From assembly GCA_963709655.1 (NCBI GenBank), contig CAVPXF010000007.1, positions 1 through 64,000 of the forward strand: a DNA stretch of 64,000 nucleotides, written 5' to 3'. This document shows positions 11,131 through 18,893 of the stretch, piece after piece. A program made the translations under genes and the position numbers. The first letter of the stretch is position 1; each line of letters opens with the position of its first letter. Under the pieces are notes generated by a model. That model worked only from the letters and a program-made list of their open reading frames with translations. It was not told the origin of the DNA and made no database searches. This DNA comes from Roseiarcus sp963709655. Lineage in GTDB: Bacteria; Pseudomonadota; Alphaproteobacteria; Rhizobiales; Beijerinckiaceae.

Positions 11131-11239
11131 AGAAAATAGGATTCGTTTGGGCCGAGGGATGCAAGGGATCTGCCGTTTTCATCCGCGGCGGGTCGGCCGC
11201 GCGCGGCCGGTGGCGAACTAACTTGTCGCGAGCGCTCTT
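11109..11239. repeat. 22-bp direct repeats bounding an insertion in the Sel1 gene
   Basis: The same 22 bases (core TAACTTGTCGCGAGCGCTCT) occur at 11109-11130 and 11218-11239. The 87 bp between them give the Sel1 protein a new, low-complexity end (ADPLHPSAQTNPIF). It looks like a small insertion with target duplication, or a slipped duplication. Confidence 0.85.
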
Positions 11240-11845
11240 CGCGTCTTCGAGACCCTGCGCGGCCGCCAAGTTGAACCACATGTGGGCGAGAACGTAGTCC
11301 TGCGGCACGCCGTTGCCGTCCGCATACAGGCGGCCAAGTCCGAACTGCCCGTGGGGGTCGCCATCTTCGGCCGACTTGCGGTACCACGTCTCCGCCTCCG
11401 CGTAGTTCTGCGGCACGCCCTTCCCCTGTTCGTATAAGAAGCCAAGGTCGAACTGCACGTTGGTGGCGCCCTGTTCGGCCGCCTTGCTGTACCACTTCGC
11501 AGCCTCGGCCGCATCCTGCGGCACGTGTCGGCCAAAGTTGTACATGTCACCGAGCAGGACCTGCGCGACGCGGTAGCCCTGTTCGGCCGACTTCCGGTAC
11601 CACGTCACCGCCTCGGCGTAGTCCTTGCCCTGCTCGTACAAGAAACCAAGGTCGAACTGCGCCTCGGCGTCGCCCTGCTCGGCAAGAGACCGACAAGTCA
11701 TGGCGTAGTCATGAGTCGCTGGGCAGCCTCCCGCTATGGCGTCGCTAGCGGAAGGCAGGGTTGCGACAATGACCCCGGTCAAGAAACAGATGACGCCGCT
11801 CAACTTCAGGCACGCGCGCGTCCTAGCTCCACCGTCAATTGGCAC
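11129..11845 (-). CDS. Secreted Sel1-repeat (TPR-like) protein with replaced C-terminus
   Basis: 238 residues. An N-terminal hydrophobic segment (about 13-33) looks like a signal peptide. Four Sel1-type repeats follow with the pattern AEQGDAEAQFDLGFLYEQGK...AEAVTWYRKSAEQG. Sel1 repeats mediate protein-protein contacts in the periplasm or at the envelope; no partner can be named. The last 22 residues after SARDKLV are foreign, produced by a 109-bp insertion; the original tail is preserved just downstream. The low-GC surroundings and neighbouring recombinase remnant suggest an accessory region. Confidence 0.8.
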   Translation of the reverse strand: MPIDGGARTRACLKLSGVICFLTGVIVATLPSASDAIAGGCPATHDYAMTCRSLAEQGDAEAQFDLGFLYEQGKDYAEAVTWYRKSAEQGYRVAQVLLGDMYNFGRHVPQDAAEAAKWYSKAAEQGATNVQFDLGFLYEQGKGVPQNYAEAETWYRKSAEDGDPHGQFGLGRLYADGNGVPQDYVLAHMWFNLAAAQGLEDAKSARDKLVRHRPRAADPPRMKTADPLHPSAQTNPIF

Positions 11846-12032
11846 GGACTTCGGCCGGCATGGAAGCGCACCCTGCTCGCACCTTTGGGGAGTGAAGCGC
11901 GGAGGCGGAGCGGGTGCGATGCTCGTCCCTTGTCGACTGGCCGGTCTATCCGCGCTTGAGGGGTACTATGCGGGCCTCATGGCGTTCGCGCAATACGGAC
12001 CGACGCAATCGACGATCGCGGCGCAGCCGCAT
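11846..12032. other. Intergenic upstream of the Sel1 gene
   Basis: No gene is supported. It presumably holds the Sel1 promoter and leads into the duplicated glnE tail. Confidence 0.35.
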
Positions 12033-12073
12033 CCCTTCACGATCGCCTCAAACGCCTCCGGCACGCGCTTCGG
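12033..12073 (-). other. Stray imperfect copy of the glnE 3' end
   Basis: 36 of 41 bases match 13647-13687 in the same orientation, and the translation KRVPEAFEAIVKG mirrors the GlnE terminus KRVREAFEAVVKG. With the true glnE end 1.6 kb away, the two bound the ParDE/resolvase patch like attachment-site repeats. Confidence 0.7.
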
Positions 12074-12115
12074 CGCGCCGTCGCGACTCCGGCCGATGTT
12101 TTTGCGACAAATCCT

Positions 12116-12172
12116 GTCGATAGCGACAACCCCTTGACTCGGTCGGGGATTTATGTTCTTGTTTTGTTCGAG
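12116..12172. repeat. 57-bp direct repeat with LexA box, copy 1
   Basis: Identical to 13181-13237 except for one base. It includes GTCGATAGCGACAA, CCCTTGACTCGGTCGGGG and a LexA-type box. It abuts the point where the resolvase reading frame is truncated. Confidence 0.92.
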
Positions 12173-12375
12173 CGCGTCGCCCTGTCCCATTCGGCGATCA
12201 CCAGCTCGTCGCCGATGTCGAGCTTCTCCAAGGCGCGGCGAAGCTGCAGGCGTTCGGTCTTGGCTCCGCGCGCCGTCTCGCGGAAAACCTTCTCGGCTCT
12301 GGTGGCGCGTAAGTCCTTCACTTGCGCCGCGACGCTGTGGCCGTCCGTCGAGACGCGGGCGTAACCGTAGATCAT
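12151..12375 (-). pseudogene. Truncated serine recombinase (resolvase N-terminus)
   Basis: Only the first 70 or so residues of a resolvase/invertase remain (MIYGYARVSTDGHSVAAQVK, including the catalytic-serine context YARVST). The family needs about 180-200 residues with a C-terminal helix-turn-helix. The frame ends where the 57-bp LexA-box repeat begins, so it was cut by whatever placed that repeat. It cannot be an active recombinase. It is directly downstream of the ParE remnant. Confidence 0.85.
12155..12169. promoter_or_regulatory. Alphaproteobacterial LexA (SOS) box
   Basis: GTTC-TTGTTTT-GTTC fits the GTTC-N7-GTTC consensus bound by LexA in Alphaproteobacteria. It lies within the 57-bp repeat, just after the truncated resolvase, so its original target gene may be lost. 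Confidence 0.7.
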
Positions 12376-12690
12376 GGGGGCGTGGTTGGCCGGTTCAACA
12401 TGCGGCGCGTGATCCGGCGTCGCCCGTGAACGATGCGCATGATCGTCACCGCGTCGTCGGCTTCGATATACTCGTGAATGATGTTGTACGGCGATACGAT
12501 GGCGATGCGGACTAGCCGACCGAGGGGGGCGGGGAGCGCCGCTTTCAGGGAATCTTTCCAAGCGGCGATAGAGCGCGTCAAAGTCCGAATCGTAGCGGGC
12601 GGCGACATCCGCGCCCGCCTTGGCGGTAAGATCGCCGAGAATGAAAGCGGCATCCGCGTCCGCCGACGCGGTGATGACGATCCGCGCCAC
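12372..12690 (-). pseudogene. ParE-family toxin, frameshifted at a G6 run
   Basis: The N-terminal half (MARIVITASADADAAFILGD...LYRRLERFPESGAPRP) and the C-terminal half (GRLVRIAIVSPYNIIHEYIE, then DDAVTIMRIVHGRRRI) are the two parts of a RelE/ParE fold but lie in adjacent frames. The join is at the G6 homopolymer 12524-12529, so one extra base explains it. If the run is really G5 the gene is intact, about 105 residues. ParE toxins poison DNA gyrase. Its ATG shares one base with the stop of the antitoxin gene, the usual coupling. Confidence 0.8.
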
Positions 12691-12959
12691 TATCCCCTGA
12701 GCGCAGCAAGACGCGCGGCATTACGCGCCCTGTGTTCCTCGAGAGTGAGAACGTCGCCCCGCGCAATGTCCGCGCGGGCTTCATCAACCAAGGGCTTCGC
12801 CCATGCCATATCGTCCGGCTCGTCGCCCTCGTCGTGCGCGAGTTCGGCAATGCGGTCATCGATCAACTGACGCGCCGCCTCTTCGACCGAAGCGAAGTCG
12901 CCGGTTGCGACATGCGCCTTGATCCACGTTTCCTGTTCGGGTGTGAGCGTTATCGACAT
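12690..12959 (-). CDS. ParD-like antitoxin
   Basis: 89 residues beginning MSITLTPEQETWIKAHVATG, the typical ribbon-helix-helix start of ParD/CC2985-type antitoxins. It is followed by a charged C-terminal arm that would wrap the toxin. It forms an operon with the ParE-like frame immediately downstream (one-base overlap). It should bind and repress its own promoter, near 12960-13000. The antitoxin frame is intact while the toxin frame is broken, a common outcome of toxin inactivation. Confidence 0.85.
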   Translation of the reverse strand: MSITLTPEQETWIKAHVATGDFASVEEAARQLIDDRIAELAHDEGDEPDDMAWAKPLVDEARADIARGDVLTLEEHRARNAARLAALRG

Positions 12960-13180
12960 GCCTTGTTATACCACAAAAGCCTTCGGGTAAGCGAGAGAAA
13001 ACCGGCTTTCATTCTGCCCCGATATCCGGCGCCGGCCAAGCCCTTGTTTTCCAAGGGCGGCGGGCAGAGGGCGGAATTCTTGAATCATGCATGGGCGCCG
13101 TTGGCGAAATCGCGCGGCCCGCGTACCAGGTCTCCCATGGAGCAAAGCCCTCGAACAGGTGGGCCAACGCCAGCGGCCCA

Positions 13181-13237
13181 GTCGATAGCGACAAACCCTT
13201 GACTCGGTCGGGGATTTATGTTCTTGTTTTGTTCGAG
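13181..13237. repeat. 57-bp direct repeat with LexA box, copy 2
   Basis: The second copy of the element at 12116-12172, one mismatch. Between them lie ParDE and the truncated resolvase. Confidence 0.92.
13220..13234. promoter_or_regulatory. Second LexA (SOS) box
   Basis: GTTC-TTGTTTT-GTTC, identical to the box at 12155-12169. No intact gene follows on either side within 200 bp. Confidence 0.7.
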
Positions 13238-13463
13238 AGGGTTGCGCCGCGCGATGGGCGGCGGGGCGAGGATGGCAGGGACGAGGCGAGGGCGATGAAG
13301 GCGAGGGGTGTAATTAGCGTCGTGACAATGGATTTTTTTACTCTCCGTCTCGGGCGCCCACTTTTTGGGCTGCTTCAGGCGGTCAGCGAGCTGGATACAT
13401 TTTTCCGGCCGCCGGTACCCGTAACCCATTGATAAGTCCCGAATCGCGAAAATTTTTTGCAAC

Positions 13464-13523
13464 TTTTGGAAACGGATGGAAAGTTTTGGAAGCCTTTTCG
13501 GAAATAAATTGAAGTTTTTGGAA
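13464..13523. repeat. Phased TTTTGGAA repeats
   Basis: TTTTGGAA occurs at 13464 and 13484, with variants at 13495 and 13515, so spacing is about 10 or 20 bp. The AT-rich phased tracts would bend DNA. No gene is seen in 13238-13642. Confidence 0.7.
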
Positions 13524-13642
13524 GGGAAGTGAAGGAAATGGAAATAGGTCGGCCGACGGCGTGGTTTTCCCGATAGGGCGTCCGGGAGAGAAGACGTGCG
13601 AACAAAGCCCATGACGGGCGAGTGATTATATGCGCCGTATTG

Positions 13643-16570
13643 TCACCCCTTGACCACCGCCTCAAACGCCTCCCGCACGCGCTTGCGCGCTTCGTCGAGC
13701 GCGGCGACGAAGGCCTCGAAATCCGGGAAGCCGGCCGAGGCGGCGATGCGGCGCTTGACGCCCGAGGCCGCGGTCTTTGGATCGAAGGGGCCGGCGATGG
13801 CGAGCCGCATGAACTGGGTCGCGTCGGTGTAGAGCCGGTGCGCCTCGACCAGCGTCTCGACATGGGCAGCCGGAAGAAGCCCCGCGCGGCCCGCCTTGTC
13901 GATCGCCTTGCGCGTCGAGACGTCGAGAATCTCGGGCTTTGAATGGGCGAAGGCGAGGCTGAGGAACTGCGCGACGAACTCGATGTCCATCAGGCCGCCC
14001 CTGACGAGCTTGAGGTCCCACGGGTCGCGGTCGCCCTTCTCCTTGGCGATCAGGGCGCGCATTTTCGTCACCTCGCGGGCGACCGCCGCCGGGTCGCGCT
14101 TGCGCGTCAGCGTGTCGCGGATCGCCTTGGCGACATCGCTCGCCAGCTCCGAATCGCCTGCGATGACGCGCGCCCGGGTGAGCGCCATGTGCTCCCAGGT
14201 CTCGGCCTCGTCGCGCTGGTAGAGGGCGAAGGCGGAAAACTGGGTGGCAAGCGGTCCCTTGCGGCCCGAGGGTCTCAGTCTCAGGTCGACTTCATAGAGC
14301 GATCCGCGCCGGGTCGGCGCGGTCAAGGCGGCAAGGAGGCGCTGGGTGAGCCGCGTATAATAGACCACGGCGCCGAGCGGCTTCGGCCCGTCGGACTCGC
14401 CGGCGTCGACCGGGAAATCGTAGATGAGGATCAGGTCGAGGTCCGACGCCGCCGTCATTTCGCGCGAGCCGAGCTTGCCCATCGCCAGCACCACGACGCG
14501 GCCGCCGCGCACGTGTCCGTGGTCGGCGGCGAAGGCGGCCTCCACCTGCTTCAGCATCGTACCGACCAACGACTGCGCCAGTGCGCTGTAAGCCCGGCCG
14601 GCGCGGTCGGGGTCGAGCCGGCCTGACAGAAGATGAAGACCGATCAGGAACATCTCCTCGGCGGCGAAGTCGCGCGCCCGGTCGAGCGCGTCCTCGGTGT
14701 TGCGCGCCTGCTCGACATAAGTCTCGGCGCGCCGCCGCGTCGCCTCCTCGTTGAAGCTGTCCTCGAAATCGGCGGTGCGGTCCGGGTCGATCGCCGCGTC
14801 GAGAACATGCGGGCGGGTCGCGATCACCTCTGCGAGCCGCGGCGCGGAACCGAGCACGTCGCCGAACAATTCGCGCACGTCGTCGTTGGACCGCAGGATC
14901 GACAGGAGCTCGACCGCGGCGCTCATCCGGGCCATCGCCCCGTCGAAGGCGGCAAGCGCGGCGTCGGCGTCGCCGGAACCCGCGAAGGCTTCGAGCAGGG
15001 CCGGCGTCAGCTCCGTCAGCACCTCGCGGGCGCGCGCGCTGCGCACCGCTGGCCGCCGGCCGAAATGCCAGCCGCGGATCGTCTCGGCCGCCGCTTCCGG
15101 ATGCTGGAAGCCGAGCCGGCTCAACGTCGCGAGCGTCTCGGGATCGTTGGTGACGCCGGTGAAGACGAGATTGCCGGCCGCGGCGCTGAGGGTCGGCGCG
15201 CTCTCGAACAGGCGCGCGTAGTGCTTTTCGACCTGTGTCAGATGAAAAGTGAGTTCCTTGGAGAAATCCTCGAGCCGTTCATAGCCGCAGAACCGGGCGA
15301 AGCGCGAAAGCTCGGCGCGCTCGAACGGTAGGCGCTGGGTCTGCTCGTCGGCGACCATCTGCAGCCGGTGCTCGACCGTGCGCAGGAAGAGATAAGCCTC
15401 GGTCAGGTCCTTCACCGCCTCCGCCGTCACCCAGTTCTCGGCATGGAGTTCGCTGAGCATGTCGAGCGTGCGCGAGCCGCGCATCTTTGGCCGTCGGCCG
15501 CCGAAGATGAGCTGCTGCGTCTGGACGAAGAACTCGACCTCGCGAATGCCGCCGCGCCCGAGCTTGACGTCGTGGCCCGGAACAACCACGCGCTCGTGCC
15601 CGCGCACCGCATGGATCTGCCGCTTCATCGCATGGATGTCGGCGATCGCCGCGTAGTCGAAATACTTGCGCCAGATGAAGGGCGCGAGATCGGCGAGGAA
15701 GCGCCGTCCGAGCGCAAGGTCGCCGGCCGCCGGACGCGCCTTGATCAGCGCCGCGCGCTCCCAGTTCTGTCCGACCGTCTCGTAATAGGCGTAGGCGCTA
15801 ACCGTCGAGAGGGCGACCGGCGTCGAAGCGGGATCGGGCCTGAGCCTCAGATCGACCCTGAGCACATAGCCGTCGGGAGTGCGCTCCTGGAGGAGCCGAG
15901 CGAGCGCCTTGGTGATTCGCACCAGCAAGGGCGCAGGTTCGACGCCTTCGGGAATGGCGGCCGCGGCCGGATCGTAGAGCACGATGAGGTCGATATCGCT
16001 CGAATAGTTGAGCTCGCGCGCGCCAAGCTTGCCGAGCGCGAGCACGACCAGGCCGCAGCCGGCCTGAAGGTCCATCGCGTCCGGGTCGAGCGCGAGCCGG
16101 CCGCTCAGCGCGTTCTGCCGCAAGAGGAACGCGAGCGCGGCGCCGACCGCGGCGTCGGCGAAGCGGGTCAGCGCCTCGGTGGTTTCGACCACGTCCCAGA
16201 CGCCGCCGATATCGGCGAGCGCGATCAGGAGCGCCGACTCGCGCTTGGCGAGGCGGAGCGTGCGCATCAACGCCGCCTCGTCGTCCTCGGCCCGCGCGGT
16301 CAGGCCCGCGATCAGCGCTTCGAGCGCCTCATGCGGCGGTCGGGCGAGCAGGCGCACGAGCCGGGCCGGATCCTCCGTCGCCAGCGTCCAGAGATAGGGC
16401 GAATGATCGGCGAGGCCGAGGAGCAGATCGCGCGTGCGGCCGAGAGCGACGAGCGGCGCGAGCGTCGCCGCCTCTGGAGCGACGATCAGCGCCTCGAGCC
16501 GGCGGCGGGCGGCGGCCGGGGCGGAGAGCCGCGGCGCGCCGGCGAGCCGTTCAGCCAGCGATCGGTTCAT
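13643..16570 (-). CDS. glnE: Bifunctional glutamine synthetase adenylyltransferase/deadenylyltransferase
   Basis: 975 residues, the normal GlnE size. Two nucleotidyltransferase domains are visible: the deadenylylating N-terminal one with KLGARELNYSSDIDLIVLYD (Asp pair near 192) and the adenylylating C-terminal one with KLGSREMTAASDLDLILIYD (near 710), each followed by a GlnD-PII-type helical domain. It adds or removes AMP on glutamine synthetase in response to PII and glutamine. The start overlaps the end of the sensor kinase gene by 20 bp, so it is co-transcribed with the two-component pair. A degenerate copy of its last 41 bp lies 1.6 kb downstream at 12033. Confidence 0.97.
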   Translation of the reverse strand: MNRSLAERLAGAPRLSAPAAARRRLEALIVAPEAATLAPLVALGRTRDLLLGLADHSPYLWTLATEDPARLVRLLARPPHEALEALIAGLTARAEDDEAALMRTLRLAKRESALLIALADIGGVWDVVETTEALTRFADAAVGAALAFLLRQNALSGRLALDPDAMDLQAGCGLVVLALGKLGARELNYSSDIDLIVLYDPAAAAIPEGVEPAPLLVRITKALARLLQERTPDGYVLRVDLRLRPDPASTPVALSTVSAYAYYETVGQNWERAALIKARPAAGDLALGRRFLADLAPFIWRKYFDYAAIADIHAMKRQIHAVRGHERVVVPGHDVKLGRGGIREVEFFVQTQQLIFGGRRPKMRGSRTLDMLSELHAENWVTAEAVKDLTEAYLFLRTVEHRLQMVADEQTQRLPFERAELSRFARFCGYERLEDFSKELTFHLTQVEKHYARLFESAPTLSAAAGNLVFTGVTNDPETLATLSRLGFQHPEAAAETIRGWHFGRRPAVRSARAREVLTELTPALLEAFAGSGDADAALAAFDGAMARMSAAVELLSILRSNDDVRELFGDVLGSAPRLAEVIATRPHVLDAAIDPDRTADFEDSFNEEATRRRAETYVEQARNTEDALDRARDFAAEEMFLIGLHLLSGRLDPDRAGRAYSALAQSLVGTMLKQVEAAFAADHGHVRGGRVVVLAMGKLGSREMTAASDLDLILIYDFPVDAGESDGPKPLGAVVYYTRLTQRLLAALTAPTRRGSLYEVDLRLRPSGRKGPLATQFSAFALYQRDEAETWEHMALTRARVIAGDSELASDVAKAIRDTLTRKRDPAAVAREVTKMRALIAKEKGDRDPWDLKLVRGGLMDIEFVAQFLSLAFAHSKPEILDVSTRKAIDKAGRAGLLPAAHVETLVEAHRLYTDATQFMRLAIAGPFDPKTAASGVKRRIAASAGFPDFEAFVAALDEARKRVREAFEAVVKG

Positions 16571-17993
16571 TAACGGCGGTCCGCACCGGCCCTGGCAGAG
16601 TGAGGGGAGCGGCCTCGGAGGGCAGAATCACGCGCACCCGCAAGCCTGGCCGGTTGTCCTCGAGCTCGACCCGGCCGCCATGCATGCGGGCGACCGCGGC
16701 GGCGAGCGAGAGGCCGAGTCCCGACCCGGGGCGCGAGCGCGAGCCTTCGAGCCGCACGAAGCGCCCCAGCACGCGCTCTCTGTCGCGCAGCGAGACGCCC
16801 GGACCGCGGTCGGCTATGGTCAGCTCGACGGTATTGCCCACACGGCGCGCGGCCACGACGATTTCCGGCTTGACGGCGCCCTCGGTGTGCGCGCCGTATT
16901 TCAGCGCGTTGTCGATCAGATTGGCGATCGTCTGGCCGATCAGCTCGCGATTGCCGCGGACATGGAGCGGACCGTCGACAGAGACGGTCAGAGCCACGCC
17001 CTCCTCCTCCGCGATCGGCTCGTAGAGCTCCGCAACCGCCCGCGCGGCCTCGCCGAGCTCGAACGAGCTTTGCCCCTCGACGCCGGCGCCGGCCTCGGCG
17101 CGCGCGATCAACAGAAGCGCATTGAAGACCTTGATCAGGCTGTCGGACTCCTCGATCGTCTTCTCGAGGGCCGCACGATAGGTGGCGGCGTCGTCGCCGA
17201 AGGCGAGAGCCGCCTCCGCGTGGTTGCGCAGGCGGGTCAGCGGCGTGCGCAGATCGTGCGCGATGTTGTCGCTGACCTCGCGCAGGCCCTGCATCAAGAG
17301 TCCGATCCGCCTGAGCATCGCATTGAGGCTCTCGGCTAGCCGGTCGAGTTCGTCGCCAGAGCCGGAAACCGGAAGCTGACCGGTCAGGTCGCCCTTCATG
17401 ATTCCGTGCGCCGAGGTGTTGATGTCGTCGATGCGCTTGAGCACGTTGCGGGCGACGAACAGCGCCCCCACGGCTGCGAGCGCGGCGAAGAAGATCAGAG
17501 AGATCGCCAGCGCCCGGACCATCACCCCTTCGATCCGGGCGCGATCGCCGAGGTCGTGGCCGACCAGGAGCAGGAAACCGGGCGGCACCTTGTAGATCCG
17601 CACGAGCGCCTGGCGGACCCGGTCGCCGGGACCGTTGGTGCGGTAGTTGACGACGATGAAGCCGTGCCGCTCGAGCACTTCCAGCGGGATTTGCTCGACG
17701 TTTCCGGCGAGCGCTTCGCCGGCCGGGTCGGTCAGCAGATAGAGCGCCGCGCCCGGCTGGCGCTTGCGCGCCTCGATCGAAGAATAGAGGCCGACGAGCC
17801 CGTCGTGGTTGTAGGTGTCCGTCAAACCCTTGGCCTCGGCGTCGATCGTTCGGGCGATCTCTTCGTCGACGACCGAGATGACCTGCCAGGCGATGATGGC
17901 GAGCACGACGCCCGCGCCGACCGCGCTGACCGCCAGAATCGCCAGCGCGAGACGAAACGCGGTGGCGCGGAAGAGTTTAGCGAGCGCCGTCAC
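16551..17993 (-). CDS. Two-component sensor histidine kinase
   Basis: 480 residues. A membrane helix (about 13-38), a periplasmic sensor region (about 40-155) and a second helix (about 159-181) lead to a HAMP domain (about 181-235). Then come a HisKA domain with phospho-acceptor His246 in DNIAHDLRTPLTRLRN, and a HATPase domain with N box NLIDNALKYG, G1 DRGPGV and G2 GSGLGLSLA. It is the partner of the OmpR-type regulator whose gene overlaps its 5' end by 17 bp. Position beside degP suggests envelope-stress sensing, an inference from context. Confidence 0.92.
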   Translation of the reverse strand: MTALAKLFRATAFRLALAILAVSAVGAGVVLAIIAWQVISVVDEEIARTIDAEAKGLTDTYNHDGLVGLYSSIEARKRQPGAALYLLTDPAGEALAGNVEQIPLEVLERHGFIVVNYRTNGPGDRVRQALVRIYKVPPGFLLLVGHDLGDRARIEGVMVRALAISLIFFAALAAVGALFVARNVLKRIDDINTSAHGIMKGDLTGQLPVSGSGDELDRLAESLNAMLRRIGLLMQGLREVSDNIAHDLRTPLTRLRNHAEAALAFGDDAATYRAALEKTIEESDSLIKVFNALLLIARAEAGAGVEGQSSFELGEAARAVAELYEPIAEEEGVALTVSVDGPLHVRGNRELIGQTIANLIDNALKYGAHTEGAVKPEIVVAARRVGNTVELTIADRGPGVSLRDRERVLGRFVRLEGSRSRPGSGLGLSLAAAVARMHGGRVELEDNRPGLRVRVILPSEAAPLTLPGPVRTAVNEPIAG

Positions 17994-18660
17994 GAATCAT
18001 GTACCCGGCGCCGCGAACGGTGCTGAGCAGGGGCGCGTCGAAGTCCCTGTCGATCTTGGCCCGCAGCCGTGAGACATGGACGTCGATCACGTTGGTCTGG
18101 GGGTCGAAGTGGTAGTCCCAGACATGCTCGAGCAGCATGGTCCGGGTGACGACCTTGCCGGCGTTCTGCATGAGATACTCGAGCAGCCGGAACTCGCGCG
18201 GCTGCAGCACGATCTCCTCGCCTCGGCGGGTCACCTTGTGGGAAAGCCGGTCGAGCGCGAGGTCGCCGACCCTGTACACCGTCTCCTCCGGAGCGCCTGC
18301 CGGACGGCGTCGCGCCAGCGTCTCGACCCGGGCGAGCAGTTCGGAAAACGCGTAGGGCTTGGCGAGATAGTCGTCGCCGCCCGCTCTGAGGCCCTTGACC
18401 CGGTCGTCCACCTGCCCGAGCGCGGACAGGATCAGGATGGGGGTTTCGTTCTTCTGGTTGCGCAGCGAGCCGATCAGGGTCAGGCCGTCCATCTTCGGCA
18501 GCATCCGGTCGACGATTGCGACATCGTAGCCGCCTTCGAGCGCCATGTCGTACCCGCTGACGCCATCATGGGCGGCGTCGACGACGTGCCCGGCCTCGCG
18601 AAACGCCTTGGAGAGATAGGCTGCGGCCTCGCGGTCGTCTTCGATGATCAGGATTCGCAT
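17977..18660 (-). CDS. OmpR/PhoB-family response regulator
   Basis: 227 residues. The receiver domain has the acidic pair at Glu7-Asp8-Asp9, phospho-acceptor Asp51 (AIVDRMLPKMDG), and the conserved Lys in the LAKPYAFSELLARV motif. The C-terminal winged helix includes LQPREFRLLEYLMQNAGKVV. It is first in the operon regulator-kinase-glnE. A 17-bp palindrome about 20 bp before the start may be its own binding site. Confidence 0.93.
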   Translation of the reverse strand: MRILIIEDDREAAAYLSKAFREAGHVVDAAHDGVSGYDMALEGGYDVAIVDRMLPKMDGLTLIGSLRNQKNETPILILSALGQVDDRVKGLRAGGDDYLAKPYAFSELLARVETLARRRPAGAPEETVYRVGDLALDRLSHKVTRRGEEIVLQPREFRLLEYLMQNAGKVVTRTMLLEHVWDYHFDPQTNVIDVHVSRLRAKIDRDFDAPLLSTVRGAGYMIRDGAR

Positions 18661-18678
18661 GAGACGCTATATAACAGG

Positions 18679-18695
18679 TTGGCCAGCTTGGCCAA
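18679..18695. promoter_or_regulatory. 17-bp palindrome before the response regulator
   Basis: TTGGCCAGCTTGGCCAA, seven-base perfect arms around GCT. The position just upstream of the regulator start suits an operator; whether the OmpR-type regulator itself binds it is a guess. Confidence 0.5.
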
Positions 18696-18702
18696 AATAG
18701 GT

Positions 18703-18745
18703 GCGGCGGCAGGTCCCTGGGGGGCTGATTGGGACCTGCCGCCGC
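18703..18745. terminator. 15-bp stem hairpin between degP and the regulator
   Basis: A perfect stem (GCGGCGGCAGGTCCC with GGGACCTGCCGCCGC) and a 13-base loop. It has no T tract. It lies after the degP stop on the minus strand and would separate the degP transcript from the two-component operon. Confidence 0.65.
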
Positions 18746-18893
18746 GTTGCCGGCGTCGCGCGGGCGGGGATTGTGCGACCGCCGACTGGACGAAAGGAAG
18801 CGCAACTGCGCTGGGCCGGGGACGTGCCCATGTTTTCCTTCCGCCCATTTGTTTGCCGGCGCGCCATACTCAGGGCGTGGCGCGCCGGATCCT

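Noticed and set aside
12376..12690. Reading the ParE/resolvase frame as one 179-residue fusion protein
   Set aside because: The middle 50 residues match neither family; the continuity is an accident of the ParE frameshift.
13085..13612. 175-codon minus-strand frame across the LexA-box repeat
   Set aside because: It is translated repeat and AT-rich phased sequence, without a family or ribosome site.
14633..16573. Long plus-strand frames opposite glnE
   Set aside because: Arg/Glu/Ala-rich shadow frames with no start signal or family.
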